From positions 1-42,553 of the forward strand of contig JALQCR010000054.1 in assembly GCA_023336205.1 (NCBI GenBank): a stretch of 42,553 nt of DNA, in the 5' to 3' direction. This document shows, piece by piece, positions 8,779 through 16,785 of the stretch. The notes under the pieces are model-generated. The model was not told the DNA's origin and did not search any database. It worked only from the letters and a program-made list of their open reading frames with translations. Position 1 is the stretch's first letter; every line of letters starts with the position of its first letter. This DNA is from Pseudanabaena sp. Salubria-1. GTDB taxonomy: Bacteria; Cyanobacteriota; Cyanobacteriia; Pseudanabaenales; Pseudanabaenaceae. The translations under genes were made by a program, and so were the position numbers.

Positions 8779-9441
8779 TTGGCTGACCGTGCTCTTGTTG
8801 AAGTCTTTCGCGAAATGAATGGGGGAATGTTCCCACCCATGACGGAAACGTTTGAACGCGGTAAGACGATTTTTTTTCCTGGTGATCCTGCTGAGCGTTT
8901 TTACTTTTTAGTTAAAGGCGCAGTAAAACTTTCTAGAGTTTACGAAGCAGGTGAAGAAATTACTGTTGCCCTATTACGCGAAAATAGTGTGTTTGGGGTT
9001 TTGTCTTTGATTACAGGCAATCGCTCTGACCGCTTTTATCACGCAGTTGCATTTACGCCTGTTGAGCTGCTTTCTGTGCCGATTGATCAGGTCGAAAAGG
9101 CGTTGAAGGAAGATCCTGAGTTGCCGATGGTGTTATTGCGTGGATTGTCATCGCGGATTTTGCAAACGGAGATGATGATTGAGACGCTTGCTCATCGGGA
9201 CATGGGATCAAGGTTAGTCAGCTTCTTGTTGATTCTTTGTCGTGATTTTGGTTCGCCTTCAACTGATGGTGTAACAATTGATTTGAAGCTATCACATCAG
9301 GCGATCGCAGAAGCGATCGGCTCTACGCGAGTAACGGTAACTCGATTGCTTGGCGATTTGCGAAAGCAAAAGATGATCGCGATTTCAAAGAAAAAGATTA
9401 CAGTACATAACCCAATTGAGTTAGGTCAGCAATTTGCTTAA
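8779..9441 (+). CDS. ntcA: Global nitrogen regulator NtcA
   Basis: 220-residue CRP-family activator that senses 2-oxoglutarate and switches nitrogen-assimilation genes. The cNMP-like sensor fold contains FFPGDPAERFYFL and EEITVALLRENSVFG. The long helix contains SSRILQTEMMIETL. The C-terminal helix-turn-helix contains LSHQAIAEAIGSTRVTVTR. All agree closely with NtcA as I remember it. The start is TTG at 8779, preceded by AAAGAGGA (8762-8769) at good spacing; the next Met would remove conserved N-terminal residues. The upstream region holds a perfect NtcA box, consistent with autoregulation, and the weak start codon may limit yield. Confidence 0.96.
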   Translation: MADRALVEVFREMNGGMFPPMTETFERGKTIFFPGDPAERFYFLVKGAVKLSRVYEAGEEITVALLRENSVFGVLSLITGNRSDRFYHAVAFTPVELLSVPIDQVEKALKEDPELPMVLLRGLSSRILQTEMMIETLAHRDMGSRLVSFLLILCRDFGSPSTDGVTIDLKLSHQAIAEAIGSTRVTVTRLLGDLRKQKMIAISKKKITVHNPIELGQQFA

Positions 9442-9484
9442 AGAAATTAGATGCGTTGCTAAGCAACACATCTAATTTCTTTAA
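9438..9484 (+). terminator. ntcA terminator
   Basis: Sixteen-bp outer stem (9438-9453 with 9469-9484), one C-A mismatch, then GTTGC/GCAAC closing a TAA triloop. It overlaps the ntcA stop codon. Confidence 0.7.
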
Positions 9485-9513
9485 ACAACTCAGCATAATT
9501 AAAAAAACAAGGT

Positions 9514-9554
9514 CAAAATATGTACCGCCTGCTACGCAGGCGGTACATATTTTG
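9514..9554. repeat. Perfect 19-bp hairpin with TAC loop
   Basis: Arms 9514-9532 and 9536-9554 are exact complements capped by GC-TAC-GC. No gene lies between it and the ntcA terminator, so it is not simply a gene-end terminator. Confidence 0.75.
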
Positions 9555-9585
9555 GGGTTTTAAATTTAATTTTGCTTAGCTATTT

Positions 9586-9690
9586 ATACCAATTCACAAA
9601 AGTGTGGTAACACTTCTGTGAATTAAAAATCAAACCCTGTAAGGGTTTTAAAAGCATAAAATGGCGTAGCCATTTTATGCTTTGGTATTA
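9586..9690 (+). repeat. TAATACC palindromic element, copy 2
   Basis: ATACCAA at 9586-9592 and TTGGTAT at 9682-9688 form the ends. Hairpin A is AATTCACA...TGTGAATT, hairpin B GCATAAAATGGC/GCCATTTTATGC with the shared GGCGTAGCC tip. Confidence 0.85.
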
Positions 9691-9742
9691 GTAGATGCGT
9701 TAAGCTGTTTATAGAAAACCATATAAAGAAAAAAATCTAAAA

Positions 9743-10096
9743 ATGTACGAAACTTTAAAAATAGTCTGGTCTATTGTCGCTATTTGCTTAGTAGTCTTAA
9801 TCCTATTACATAGTCCTAAAAGTGATGGTTTGGGTGGCTTTAGTGGTCAAGCTCAATTGTTCTCAAGTACAAAAAGTGCCGAAACAGCGCTTAATCGAGT
9901 CACTTGGTTCTTAACCGCAGCTTTTTTGGGATTAACAGTAATGCTTAGTGGCGGTTGGCTGACTAAAGCAACTGTAACGGCTCCGATTCCAGCACAGGTT
10001 GCTCCTGCAACTCAGTCTGCCCCAAATGCGCAACCAATCCCCTTAAATTTACCTGCACCAACTCCAGCAGCAACTCCAGAAAGACCTCAGCAATAA
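9743..10096 (+). CDS. secG: Preprotein translocase subunit SecG
   Basis: 117 residues with two membrane helices (about residues 5-23 and 52-72). The conserved loop SPKSDGLGGFSG lies between them. SecG joins SecYE in the plasma and thylakoid membranes and aids export. A Pro/Ala/Gln-rich tail of about 40 residues makes it longer than the usual 75-80. It sits one base from the next gene, so the two are probably co-transcribed. Confidence 0.92.
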   Translation: MYETLKIVWSIVAICLVVLILLHSPKSDGLGGFSGQAQLFSSTKSAETALNRVTWFLTAAFLGLTVMLSGGWLTKATVTAPIPAQVAPATQSAPNAQPIPLNLPAPTPAATPERPQQ

Positions 10097-10097
10097 C

Positions 10098-10742
10098 ATG
10101 ACTGGAATTCTGTCTAAATCTAGCGATCGCGCAAGTAATCATATATTGCTGCCATCGATCAGATGGGAGACATATCGTGCGATCGCTCAAGATTTAGAAG
10201 CTCAGCCCAGTAAGCGCCTCACCTATGACAAGGGATTTCTAGAGATTCGGATGCCGTCTGACCTGCACGAAAACTATAAAAAGATTTTGGGTCGCATTGT
10301 TGAGGCTCTGACTGAGACACTAGGGATGGAAATTCTCAGTTTAGGCTCGATGACTTGCGATCGCGAAGATTTGGCAAAAGGGCTCGAACCCGATCAATGC
10401 TATTACATCCAAAATGAGGCGCTTGTTTGGGGTAAAGATAAGATTGATTTACAAATCGATCCGCCACCAGATTTAGCGATCGAAATTGATATTACGAGTA
10501 GTTCGCTGAATCGATTTGCCATCTATGCCCAATTGGGCGTACCTGAAGTTTGGCGATATGACGGACATGTAATTACGATTCATCACCCTGTTGGCGTTCG
10601 CTATGTTTTAAGCGATCGCAGCATTGCTTTTCCTTTACTAAGAACAAATGATCTCCAGAATTTTTTGGAACTCAAAAGTACTCTCAAAGAAAATGCTTTG
10701 ATCCGGCAGGTACGCGAATGTGCGATATCAATGCACGTTTAA
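10098..10742 (+). CDS. Uma2-family (DUF820) putative endonuclease
   Basis: 214 residues of the Uma2 PD-(D/E)XK-like family that is expanded in cyanobacteria. Family features visible are LTYDKGFLEIRMPS near residue 45, the CDREDLAKGLEPDQCYYI block around 93-110, and the nuclease strand PPDLAIEIDITSSS at about 129-142, followed by YAQLGVPEVWRYDG. Function in vivo is not established for the family. It follows secG by one base. Its 3' end overlaps the convergent coaE by 15 bases. Confidence 0.85.
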   Translation: MTGILSKSSDRASNHILLPSIRWETYRAIAQDLEAQPSKRLTYDKGFLEIRMPSDLHENYKKILGRIVEALTETLGMEILSLGSMTCDREDLAKGLEPDQCYYIQNEALVWGKDKIDLQIDPPPDLAIEIDITSSSLNRFAIYAQLGVPEVWRYDGHVITIHHPVGVRYVLSDRSIAFPLLRTNDLQNFLELKSTLKENALIRQVRECAISMHV

Positions 10743-11336
10743 AAATACACCAAGTGATGAGTTAAGTAGCGCACGATCAACTTGAAAGAATAGCTCTTCG
10801 GTATCGTCTGAGTTAACTATTACTACGTCAGCCAACTCAATTTTTTCGGATTGAGACATTTGACTAGAGATTCTTTGTAATGCTTCGGATTCTGAAAGAT
10901 GATTGCGGTTAATTAGTCTTTGTAACTGTTGTTGGGGATCGCAAACTATCGCCCAAATTTCGGTCACTAATTCTTGCATTTTTGCCTCAAACAGCAAAGG
11001 AATCACCATTACCACTGTTGATGGCTCTAAATGTTTTGCTTGAGCAATTAAACATTCTTGGACATAGGGATGGATTAGTCCTTCCAGCCATTGACGCTCA
11101 AGTCCGCTCTCAAATACGATCGCGCCCAACTTGCGGCGATCAAGGTTACCTTGATCATCAAATATTAATTTGCCATAGCGATCGCGAAGTTTTGCAAGGC
11201 GATCGCCTGTTAAGGCTTGTCTAGCATATAAGTCAGCGTCAAGAATTGGCAGTCCATAGGTCTGATGTAAATAATCAGAGACAGTGGTTTTACCTGTGGC
11301 AATGCCTCCTGTGATGCCGATGATGCGCTGATTCAT
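10728..11336 (-). CDS. coaE: Dephospho-CoA kinase
   Basis: 202 residues from the ATG at 11336. Catalyses the last step of CoA synthesis. It opens with IIGITGGIATGKTT, a classic P-loop, then ILDADLYARQAL, the DxD-type acceptor motif. LIHPYVQ and VVMVIPLLFE are further CoaE motifs. The frame extends 14 residues upstream to 11378, but that part lies in a strong hairpin and the P-loop belongs at the N terminus, so 11336 is preferred. The last codons overlap the end of the Uma2 gene on the other strand. Confidence 0.93.
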   Translation of the reverse strand: MNQRIIGITGGIATGKTTVSDYLHQTYGLPILDADLYARQALTGDRLAKLRDRYGKLIFDDQGNLDRRKLGAIVFESGLERQWLEGLIHPYVQECLIAQAKHLEPSTVVMVIPLLFEAKMQELVTEIWAIVCDPQQQLQRLINRNHLSESEALQRISSQMSQSEKIELADVVIVNSDDTEELFFQVDRALLNSSLGVFLNVH

Positions 11337-11349
11337 GTGTTTTAATTCT

Positions 11350-11386
11350 AATTTGGGATGCTCTGCGGAGCAGAGCATCCCAAATT
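11350..11386. repeat. Perfect hairpin between divergent coaE and SemiSWEET genes
   Basis: Seventeen-bp arms (11350-11366, 11370-11386) capped by GC-GGA-GC. It occupies over half of the 68-base divergent promoter region, so it would lie in or near both 5' UTRs rather than at a gene end. Confidence 0.75.
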
Positions 11387-11404
11387 ATCCTATTTATTGA
11401 ACTC

Positions 11405-11659
11405 ATGGATTTCACCAATATTCTTGGATTTACGGCTGCATCTCTAACAACTATTGCCTTTTTGCCCCAAGTAATTAAGGTTTGGCGATCGCACTCGACT
11501 AAGGATATCTCTTTACCAATGTTGGTTACTTTTATTGGAGGGATAACACTCTGGCTAATTTACGGCTTACTGGTCAATGCTGCACCGATCTACCTTGCTA
11601 ATGGCATTACTTTGGTTTTGAACTTACTGATTTTACGCTTTAAACTTAAATATGGATAA
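11405..11659 (+). CDS. SemiSWEET sugar transporter (PQ-loop)
   Basis: 84 residues, three membrane helices, one PQ-loop repeat with FLPQVIKVW at about residues 21-29 and an ITLWLIYGLL helix. Bacterial SemiSWEETs dimerise to make a small facilitator for mono- or disaccharides. The length is typical. The substrate is unknown. It lies 52 bases upstream of the Z-ISO-like gene, separated by a hairpin. Confidence 0.88.
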   Translation: MDFTNILGFTAASLTTIAFLPQVIKVWRSHSTKDISLPMLVTFIGGITLWLIYGLLVNAAPIYLANGITLVLNLLILRFKLKYG

Positions 11660-11662
11660 ACT

Positions 11663-11693
11663 AGTGAGAGTGGTGCAAAGCACCACCCTCACT
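11663..11693. repeat. Hairpin between SemiSWEET and Z-ISO-like genes
   Basis: Fourteen-bp stem (11663-11676 with 11680-11693), one mismatch, capped by GC-AAA-GC. No T tract. It supports starting the next gene at 11712 rather than at the upstream ATG inside the SemiSWEET gene. Confidence 0.65.
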
Positions 11694-11711
11694 AAAGTTA
11701 ATAGTTTTAAT

Positions 11712-12437
11712 ATGACCTCTCTTAGCTCCTTCTTTTCGACTTATTTCACCCATTTTGTAATGCTGGGTCTGATTTTGACATTTGCGATCGCCCATAGTGG
11801 GCTTGCCGAATTACGAATGTGGGCTGAGGAGCGGATTGGCGCAAGGTTATATCGGGTGATTTTTGCACTAGTTAGCATTCCCCTTGCCGTAGTATTACTG
11901 ATTTATTTCTTCAACCATCGCTATGACGGGGCGCAGTTGTGGAATGTGCAAGGAATTACGGGCGTATATGAGTTTGTCTTAATTCTTTCTGCAATTTCCT
12001 TCCTCTTTCTCTATCCAGCTACGTTTAACTTAACTGAAGTAGCCGCAATCAAAAAGCCAGAGGTACATTTATTTGAAACGGGGATCATTCGTATTTGTCG
12101 TCATCCACAGATGATTGGTCAATGTCTATGGGGTATAGCCCATGCCCTGTGGTTAGGAACATCTTTTACATTGATAACGGCGATCGCGTTGGTTGTTTAC
12201 CATTTATTCGCTGTGTGGCATGGCGATCAGCGTTTGTTCAAACGATATGGCGATGCTTTCTTAGCAGTGAAGGAGCGGACTTCGGTAATGCCATTTGTGG
12301 CGATCGCTCAAGGTCGTCAGCAATTAGTTCTAAAAGAATTTGTGCGCCCTGCTTATATTGGTGTTGCAATTACGATTGTTTTATTTAGATGGCTACACCC
12401 GATCGCAATTACTGCGTCTGCAAATGTAAATTGGTAA
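11712..12437 (+). CDS. NnrU-family protein, probable 15-cis-zeta-carotene isomerase (Z-ISO)
   Basis: 241 residues from the ATG at 11712; about six membrane helices. The C-terminal half (RHPQMIGQ, AHALWLG, HGDQRLFKRYGDAF, KERTSVMPF, EFVRPAYIG) resembles plant Z-ISO closely as I recall it, more than denitrifier NnrU. Plant Z-ISO is a haem-dependent carotenoid isomerase of the poly-cis lycopene route. The two His I expect to be haem ligands are present: H28 in AHSGLA and H144 in IAHALW. The Cys three residues before the second His in plants is Gly here. The upstream in-frame ATG at 11652 overlaps the preceding gene and a hairpin. A bidirectional terminator follows. Family call is firm, isomerase role likely. 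Confidence 0.78.
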   Translation: MTSLSSFFSTYFTHFVMLGLILTFAIAHSGLAELRMWAEERIGARLYRVIFALVSIPLAVVLLIYFFNHRYDGAQLWNVQGITGVYEFVLILSAISFLFLYPATFNLTEVAAIKKPEVHLFETGIIRICRHPQMIGQCLWGIAHALWLGTSFTLITAIALVVYHLFAVWHGDQRLFKRYGDAFLAVKERTSVMPFVAIAQGRQQLVLKEFVRPAYIGVAITIVLFRWLHPIAITASANVNW

Positions 12438-12443
12438 AATTCA

Positions 12444-12486
12444 AATCAAAAAAAGAGGGTGTTTTACACCCTCTTTTTTTTTGATT
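12444..12486. terminator. Bidirectional terminator between Z-ISO-like gene and sasA
   Basis: Perfect stem 12444-12462 with 12466-12484 or longer, TTT loop, A7 and T9 flanks. It ends two genes that converge here and overlaps the sasA stop. Confidence 0.9.
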
Positions 12487-13597
12487 AATAAACGGGAAGC
12501 GTAAATCGGAAACAACTGCCTTTTTTGCCGATCGCATCATCCACCCAGATATGACCATAATGCGCGGTAATAATGCGGCGACAAAGTGATAAGCCAATAC
12601 CATAGCCATCAGCATCGCCATCACGTTCTAGCCGATAACGCTCCTCGAAAACGCGATCGCGCATTTCCGCAGGTATCCCTGGTCCGTTGTCAGTAATACT
12701 AACTTCAATCTTCTGGGAAGTTCGATGCATAACAGTTAGTTCGATTTTGCCGCCTTCGGGGGTGTATTTGGTAGCGTTACCTAAGAGGTTGATTAAGACC
12801 TGACGAATTTTTTCTTGATCGATATAAACAGGCGGCAAATCGGTAGGAATATCCTTGACTAATTTTTGGTGCTTCCCCTCAAGACATTTACTGAAATAAA
12901 AATCACTCACTACGCTATGACATAGCTGATCAAATTGGATTTTTTGGCGTTGCGTACGAAATTGGGCATTAGCACCTCGTCCTGCTTCAAGAATGTCGGT
13001 GATCATGCTGTCAGCATCACGCGCTTTGTTGCGAGCATGTTTGAGCAAGCGAGACACCGTTTGTGGATCGATTTTGTCTCCGCTTTTTTCGATCGTATCG
13101 ATCGCTAATAAAATTGCGGTTAAGGGATTTCGCAGATCATGGGCTAGCATCCCTAAGACTCGATCCTTAAAACGAATTTGCTCCTCAATTTCAGATTTTT
13201 CTTGTGACAGTCTAAACACGTCATCAGCAAGACGTGCAACTTCATTCATATAGTCAATATTCTGAGCAAGTTCGGGCGGGTGATTATTTGTTTTGTCTAA
13301 TACCTGCTGTTTCCAAGTATCCAAGCTATTTTCTAGCTGTTTAAGTATGTTTTTCCCCGCGATCGTTTGTCTTGGTAAAGGAGACAATTTGAGCAAAGCT
13401 GGCGACATGACGACTTTAAATAGTTCGGCAAGTTGTGGCTGACTTGCCACATTAATTATTTGGAGTTCGGATTTGCAATCATTTTCTCGTTGCAAAAATT
13501 CCTCCACTTCCTTGACTAAATCTTTTGCCTTGGGGCGATCGTCAATAAATAGTAAGAGTTGTAGGGTTGATTCAGGTAATGTTGGAATAGTCCTCAT
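12485..13597 (-). CDS. sasA: Circadian clock-output histidine kinase SasA
   Basis: 370 residues from the ATG at 13597; an in-frame TTG at 13615 would add six residues. The N terminus (LQLLLFIDDRP onward, about 95 residues) is the KaiB-like thioredoxin-fold domain that binds KaiC. The HisKA H-box GMLAHDLRNPLTA and HATPase boxes (LINLLGNATKYTP, DNGPGIP, GYGIGLSLC) follow. SasA reads the KaiC state and phosphorylates RpaA. No kai genes lie in the window. Divergent from recJ with only 60 bases between starts. Confidence 0.92.
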   Translation of the reverse strand: MRTIPTLPESTLQLLLFIDDRPKAKDLVKEVEEFLQRENDCKSELQIINVASQPQLAELFKVVMSPALLKLSPLPRQTIAGKNILKQLENSLDTWKQQVLDKTNNHPPELAQNIDYMNEVARLADDVFRLSQEKSEIEEQIRFKDRVLGMLAHDLRNPLTAILLAIDTIEKSGDKIDPQTVSRLLKHARNKARDADSMITDILEAGRGANAQFRTQRQKIQFDQLCHSVVSDFYFSKCLEGKHQKLVKDIPTDLPPVYIDQEKIRQVLINLLGNATKYTPEGGKIELTVMHRTSQKIEVSITDNGPGIPAEMRDRVFEERYRLERDGDADGYGIGLSLCRRIITAHYGHIWVDDAIGKKGSCFRFTLPVY

Positions 13598-13657
13598 TAG
13601 TTTTCGGACTCGCAACGGATTTTTTAAGACATTCTTAATAATTATATTATTGTTCTC

Positions 13658-16198
13658 ATGCTTTTACCTCAACAGCGATGGCAGATTTTCTCGCCACAAC
13701 CAGATTTGTCTCAAGAGATCGCTGATTCTACGGGACTTTCACCCATAATTGCTCAGGTTTTGCTAAATCGCGGTATTAACACGACCGAATCTGCTAAGGT
13801 CTTTCTCGATCCTGAACTGGAAGATTTGCCTGACCCAAAACAAGAATTTCCAGATTTAATTAAGAGTATTGACCGTATTGAGCTTGCCATTAAAAATGGC
13901 GATCGCATCACGATCTGCGGTGACTATGATGTTGATGGCATGACTAGCACGGCTCTATTAATTCGCACCTTGCGATTATTAGGCGGCAATGTGGAATACG
14001 AAATTCCGAGTCGGATGACGGAGGGCTATGGAATAAATACGCGGATTGTGCAGGATTGTCGCGATCGCAATGTCAAATTAATCATCACCGTAGACAATGG
14101 CATTGCCGCCTATGAGGCGATCGCTCTTGCTGAATCCTTAAATATTTCTGTAATTGTCACCGATCATCACGAAGTCCCCGAAGACCCAACCAAAATTCCA
14201 CCTGCAACGGCGATCCTCAATCCTAAATATCAAGTTGATCCAAATTCTCCCTACGCTGCGATCGCAGGTGTCGGTGTTGCCTATGTGTTGGCATTGGAAT
14301 TAAGCGATCGCTTTGGCAAACGTGATGAATTAGAAAATCCTTTATTAGAATTATTTACCCTCGGCACGATCGCTGATCTTGCCTCATTAACTGGTATTAA
14401 TCGTCGATTGGTGAAAAAGGGTTTGCGGTTACTTTCTCAATCTAAGGTAATTGGCATTATTGCGTTGATTAACGAGACGGGAATTTCTAAAGATAAACAA
14501 ACTGGGTTGAAACCTGAAGCGATCGGATTTGGGCTTGGTCCTCGCATTAATGCGATCGGGCGAATTGGCAATCCGCAAGTAATTATTGACCTGTTAACTT
14601 GTGAAGAAATGGGGCAAGCGATCGCTTTAGCACAAGAATGCGAAGCAACTAATCGTAAACGCCAAGATCTTTGTAAAGAGATCGAACAAGAGGCGATCGC
14701 TTATATGGCTAAAAAGAAGTTAGAAGGTTTTGATATTAAGCAAGAACGAGTTTTGGTAATAGTTGATCGTGAGGTAAAAGAAGCCCTCACCCCCAGCCCC
14801 TCTCCCCCCTTGGGAGAGGGGAGTAAGACTGCTACTAAGCGCAAAAAGTCGTCATCTAAAAGAGATGCTTCCCTCTCTTCACTTGAAGATTCCTCACCTC
14901 TAGGCGATGAATCTTCAAATCTTACTCCCCTCTCCCCTTCTGGGAGAGGGGCTGGGGGTGAGGGCTGGCATCATGGCGTAATCGGTATTGTGGCTTCACG
15001 TCTAGTTGAACGTTATGGAGCACCCGTTTTTATTGGTAGTTATGAAGATGCCCATGATGAAGATTTAGAATCTAAACAACATGGTGCAACGGTTCGTTTT
15101 TCGGTTCGTGGTATTCCTGAATTCCATGTCTTCCATTCCCTAGAATATATCGCGAATATACGGAATAAAGGCGGTGGACATAAGGCGGCGGGAGGTTTTA
15201 CGCTTCCTGCGGAGAATATGGAAAAGTTGCGAAGTGGATTGAGAGAATTTGCCGATCGCGAAAATCTTCTCCCTAGTCACATCAGCCCGCTGATTAATGT
15301 CGATGTGCTTGCCGATCTCAGTGATATCTCAATGACGATGTTGCAAGCTTGCGATCGCCTCCAACCCTGTGGTCTTGGTAATCCCGATCCTGTGTTTTAT
15401 AGCGAAAATGTGCGAGTACTTGCTCAACAAACTCGTGGTAAAGATAAAGTCAAACATCTTTCGCTTACGCTGGATACGGGCAATGGCGAAAAGCTGAAGG
15501 CGATCGCATGGCGATGGGGTGAATATTGTCCTGTGCCTGATTATGTGGATATTGCCTATAAGTTACGTGCGAATCAATGGCAAGATACAACTTCAGTAGA
15601 ATTAGAAGTAGTTGGCATTCGCGAAGCAACAGGTACAGCGATGAAAAGTTCTCAAAATTCGTCTAAGCAATTGCTATTGCAATACAACCCTGCTCCAATA
15701 ATTACGAAATTTCCTCAATGGCAAAAACTGAGCGAAGCTTCAAGACCTTTGCCTCGTCCATTATTACTATATGGCTGCGATCGCCCTGCTGATAAATTTC
15801 AAGGTGATGTCGATTGCGATCGCCCTCAAAGAGGTCGAAATTATCAAGCGATCGTGCTTTGGTCTATGCCACCATCTTTCACGCATCTCCAATGGCTAAT
15901 TGCGATCGCGAAACCCGACTATATCTATCTCGGTTCCCATATTCCCGTAGTTCCTTCTATCGATCAATTTCGCGCTCAAGTTCAATCTCTCGATCTAGAG
16001 AATATCAAGATTCTCAATCTCTTAGATCTTGCCCAGCAATGGTGGATTGCTCCGAGTGCGATCGTCTCGGCGTTACGCGAATTAAACTACATCTGCGATT
16101 TCCCACCGACATTACCTCTGGATGGAGAACTTCTCAGAATGCAAAAATGGTATAGCATTGCGATCATAAAGCTTGCAGCGTTATTTACTCAAAGCTAG
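13658..16198 (+). CDS. recJ: Single-stranded-DNA exonuclease RecJ with an in-frame mobile insert
   Basis: 846 residues. 5'-3' ssDNA exonuclease of recombination and mismatch repair. DHH-family motifs are CGDYDVDGMTS (88-98), TVDNGIA (145-151) and VTDHHEVPED (168-177). GLGPRINAIGR and the DHHA1 domain start WHHGVIGIVASRLVE and later GGHKAAGGF are present. Residues about 376-436, between the VLVIVDREV strand and GWHHGV, are low-complexity (PSPSPPLGEG, KRKKSSSKR, SGRGAGGEG) and encoded by a palindromic repeat (14784-14964). Both RecJ halves remain intact and in frame. A cyanobacterial C-terminal extension follows residue ~660. Confidence 0.95.
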   Translation: MLLPQQRWQIFSPQPDLSQEIADSTGLSPIIAQVLLNRGINTTESAKVFLDPELEDLPDPKQEFPDLIKSIDRIELAIKNGDRITICGDYDVDGMTSTALLIRTLRLLGGNVEYEIPSRMTEGYGINTRIVQDCRDRNVKLIITVDNGIAAYEAIALAESLNISVIVTDHHEVPEDPTKIPPATAILNPKYQVDPNSPYAAIAGVGVAYVLALELSDRFGKRDELENPLLELFTLGTIADLASLTGINRRLVKKGLRLLSQSKVIGIIALINETGISKDKQTGLKPEAIGFGLGPRINAIGRIGNPQVIIDLLTCEEMGQAIALAQECEATNRKRQDLCKEIEQEAIAYMAKKKLEGFDIKQERVLVIVDREVKEALTPSPSPPLGEGSKTATKRKKSSSKRDASLSSLEDSSPLGDESSNLTPLSPSGRGAGGEGWHHGVIGIVASRLVERYGAPVFIGSYEDAHDEDLESKQHGATVRFSVRGIPEFHVFHSLEYIANIRNKGGGHKAAGGFTLPAENMEKLRSGLREFADRENLLPSHISPLINVDVLADLSDISMTMLQACDRLQPCGLGNPDPVFYSENVRVLAQQTRGKDKVKHLSLTLDTGNGEKLKAIAWRWGEYCPVPDYVDIAYKLRANQWQDTTSVELEVVGIREATGTAMKSSQNSSKQLLLQYNPAPIITKFPQWQKLSEASRPLPRPLLLYGCDRPADKFQGDVDCDRPQRGRNYQAIVLWSMPPSFTHLQWLIAIAKPDYIYLGSHIPVVPSIDQFRAQVQSLDLENIKILNLLDLAQQWWIAPSAIVSALRELNYICDFPPTLPLDGELLRMQKWYSIAIIKLAALFTQS
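14784..14964. mobile_element. CCCTCACCCCCAGCCCC palindromic element inside recJ
   Basis: Outer arms 14784-14806 and 14942-14964 are perfect 23-bp complements. A second nested pair (14812-14827 and 14921-14936) is also perfect, and an inner GAAGATTC/GAATCTTC hairpin lies in the centre. GC content and base composition differ sharply from surrounding recJ. Elements with these CCCTCACCCCCAGCCCC ends are common as dispersed repeats in cyanobacterial genomes (general knowledge). This copy has no stop codon in the recJ frame and is translated into about 61 residues. Confidence 0.88.
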
Positions 16199-16224
16199 AC
16201 AATCACATATACAAATGGGAGTAG

Positions 16225-16785
16225 CTAATTTTTGATAGGACATATTTGATGATGACGCTCATACCAAACTAAGTAAAAATGGTGCTGAATTCTAATACCC
16301 CATATTCGTCTATGGGTTCCAATTCGGAAGCGAAATAATTCATCAAATTGAGATAGAATCTCTATATCTAACCACCTTTTTCTTGCTTCCTCACATATGG
16401 AGTCTATTGGTTGATACTTATTTGATAGTTTCCGTATCCCACCAGCCCCATTATATGTTTTAACTTCTACCTCAGCCCATGAATTATTGTTATGTGAATC
16501 CATATTTAGCTTTATTATCTGATTATATTCATCCTCAGTCCATTGACGCGATTCTCCCCAACTCCAAACATCTTTTACATCAGATATTGTGTCACACCAT
16601 GAAAAAAAGTATTCTTTATATCCGTTTTGCCTAATAGAACGTGGTTCTTTTTTTAACTCTGGCTTAACATTGGCTCGTATATATTTCTCTTTAATCTCAA
16701 TGTTGGAACTTAGCCTTATATTTTTTTCCTGATTTTTAGCTAATTTATCTAGCTGTCTTTGAAGACGAGCTTCCCTTTTACTCAT
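16225..16785 (-). CDS. Putative toxin paired with Panacea antitoxin
   Basis: 186 residues from the ATG at 16785, which overlaps the upstream gene by 8 bases. A basic coiled-coil-like N terminus (MSKREARLQRQLDKLAK) precedes a middle rich in Trp and charged residues. The C terminus has FRFRIGTHRRIWGIR and VWYERHHQICP, reminiscent of RelE-like toxins (strand-arm-strand with terminal His/Tyr). I cannot name the family. The overlap and downstream position after a Panacea antitoxin argue for a toxin that might act on translation. A longer frame to 16887 overlaps the antitoxin fully and is not preferred. Base composition is AT-richer than recJ. Confidence 0.6.
   Translation of the reverse strand: MSKREARLQRQLDKLAKNQEKNIRLSSNIEIKEKYIRANVKPELKKEPRSIRQNGYKEYFFSWCDTISDVKDVWSWGESRQWTEDEYNQIIKLNMDSHNNNSWAEVEVKTYNGAGGIRKLSNKYQPIDSICEEARKRWLDIEILSQFDELFRFRIGTHRRIWGIRIQHHFYLVWYERHHQICPIKN

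Larger units (their letters stand above)
9442..9742. other. ntcA-secG intergenic region filled by palindromes
   Basis: 301 bases with no reading frame of interest. Contents in order: the ntcA terminator, a second perfect 19-bp hairpin (9514-9554), TAATACC repeat copy 2 (9586-9690), and about 50 bases that must hold the secG start signals. Confidence 0.8.
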
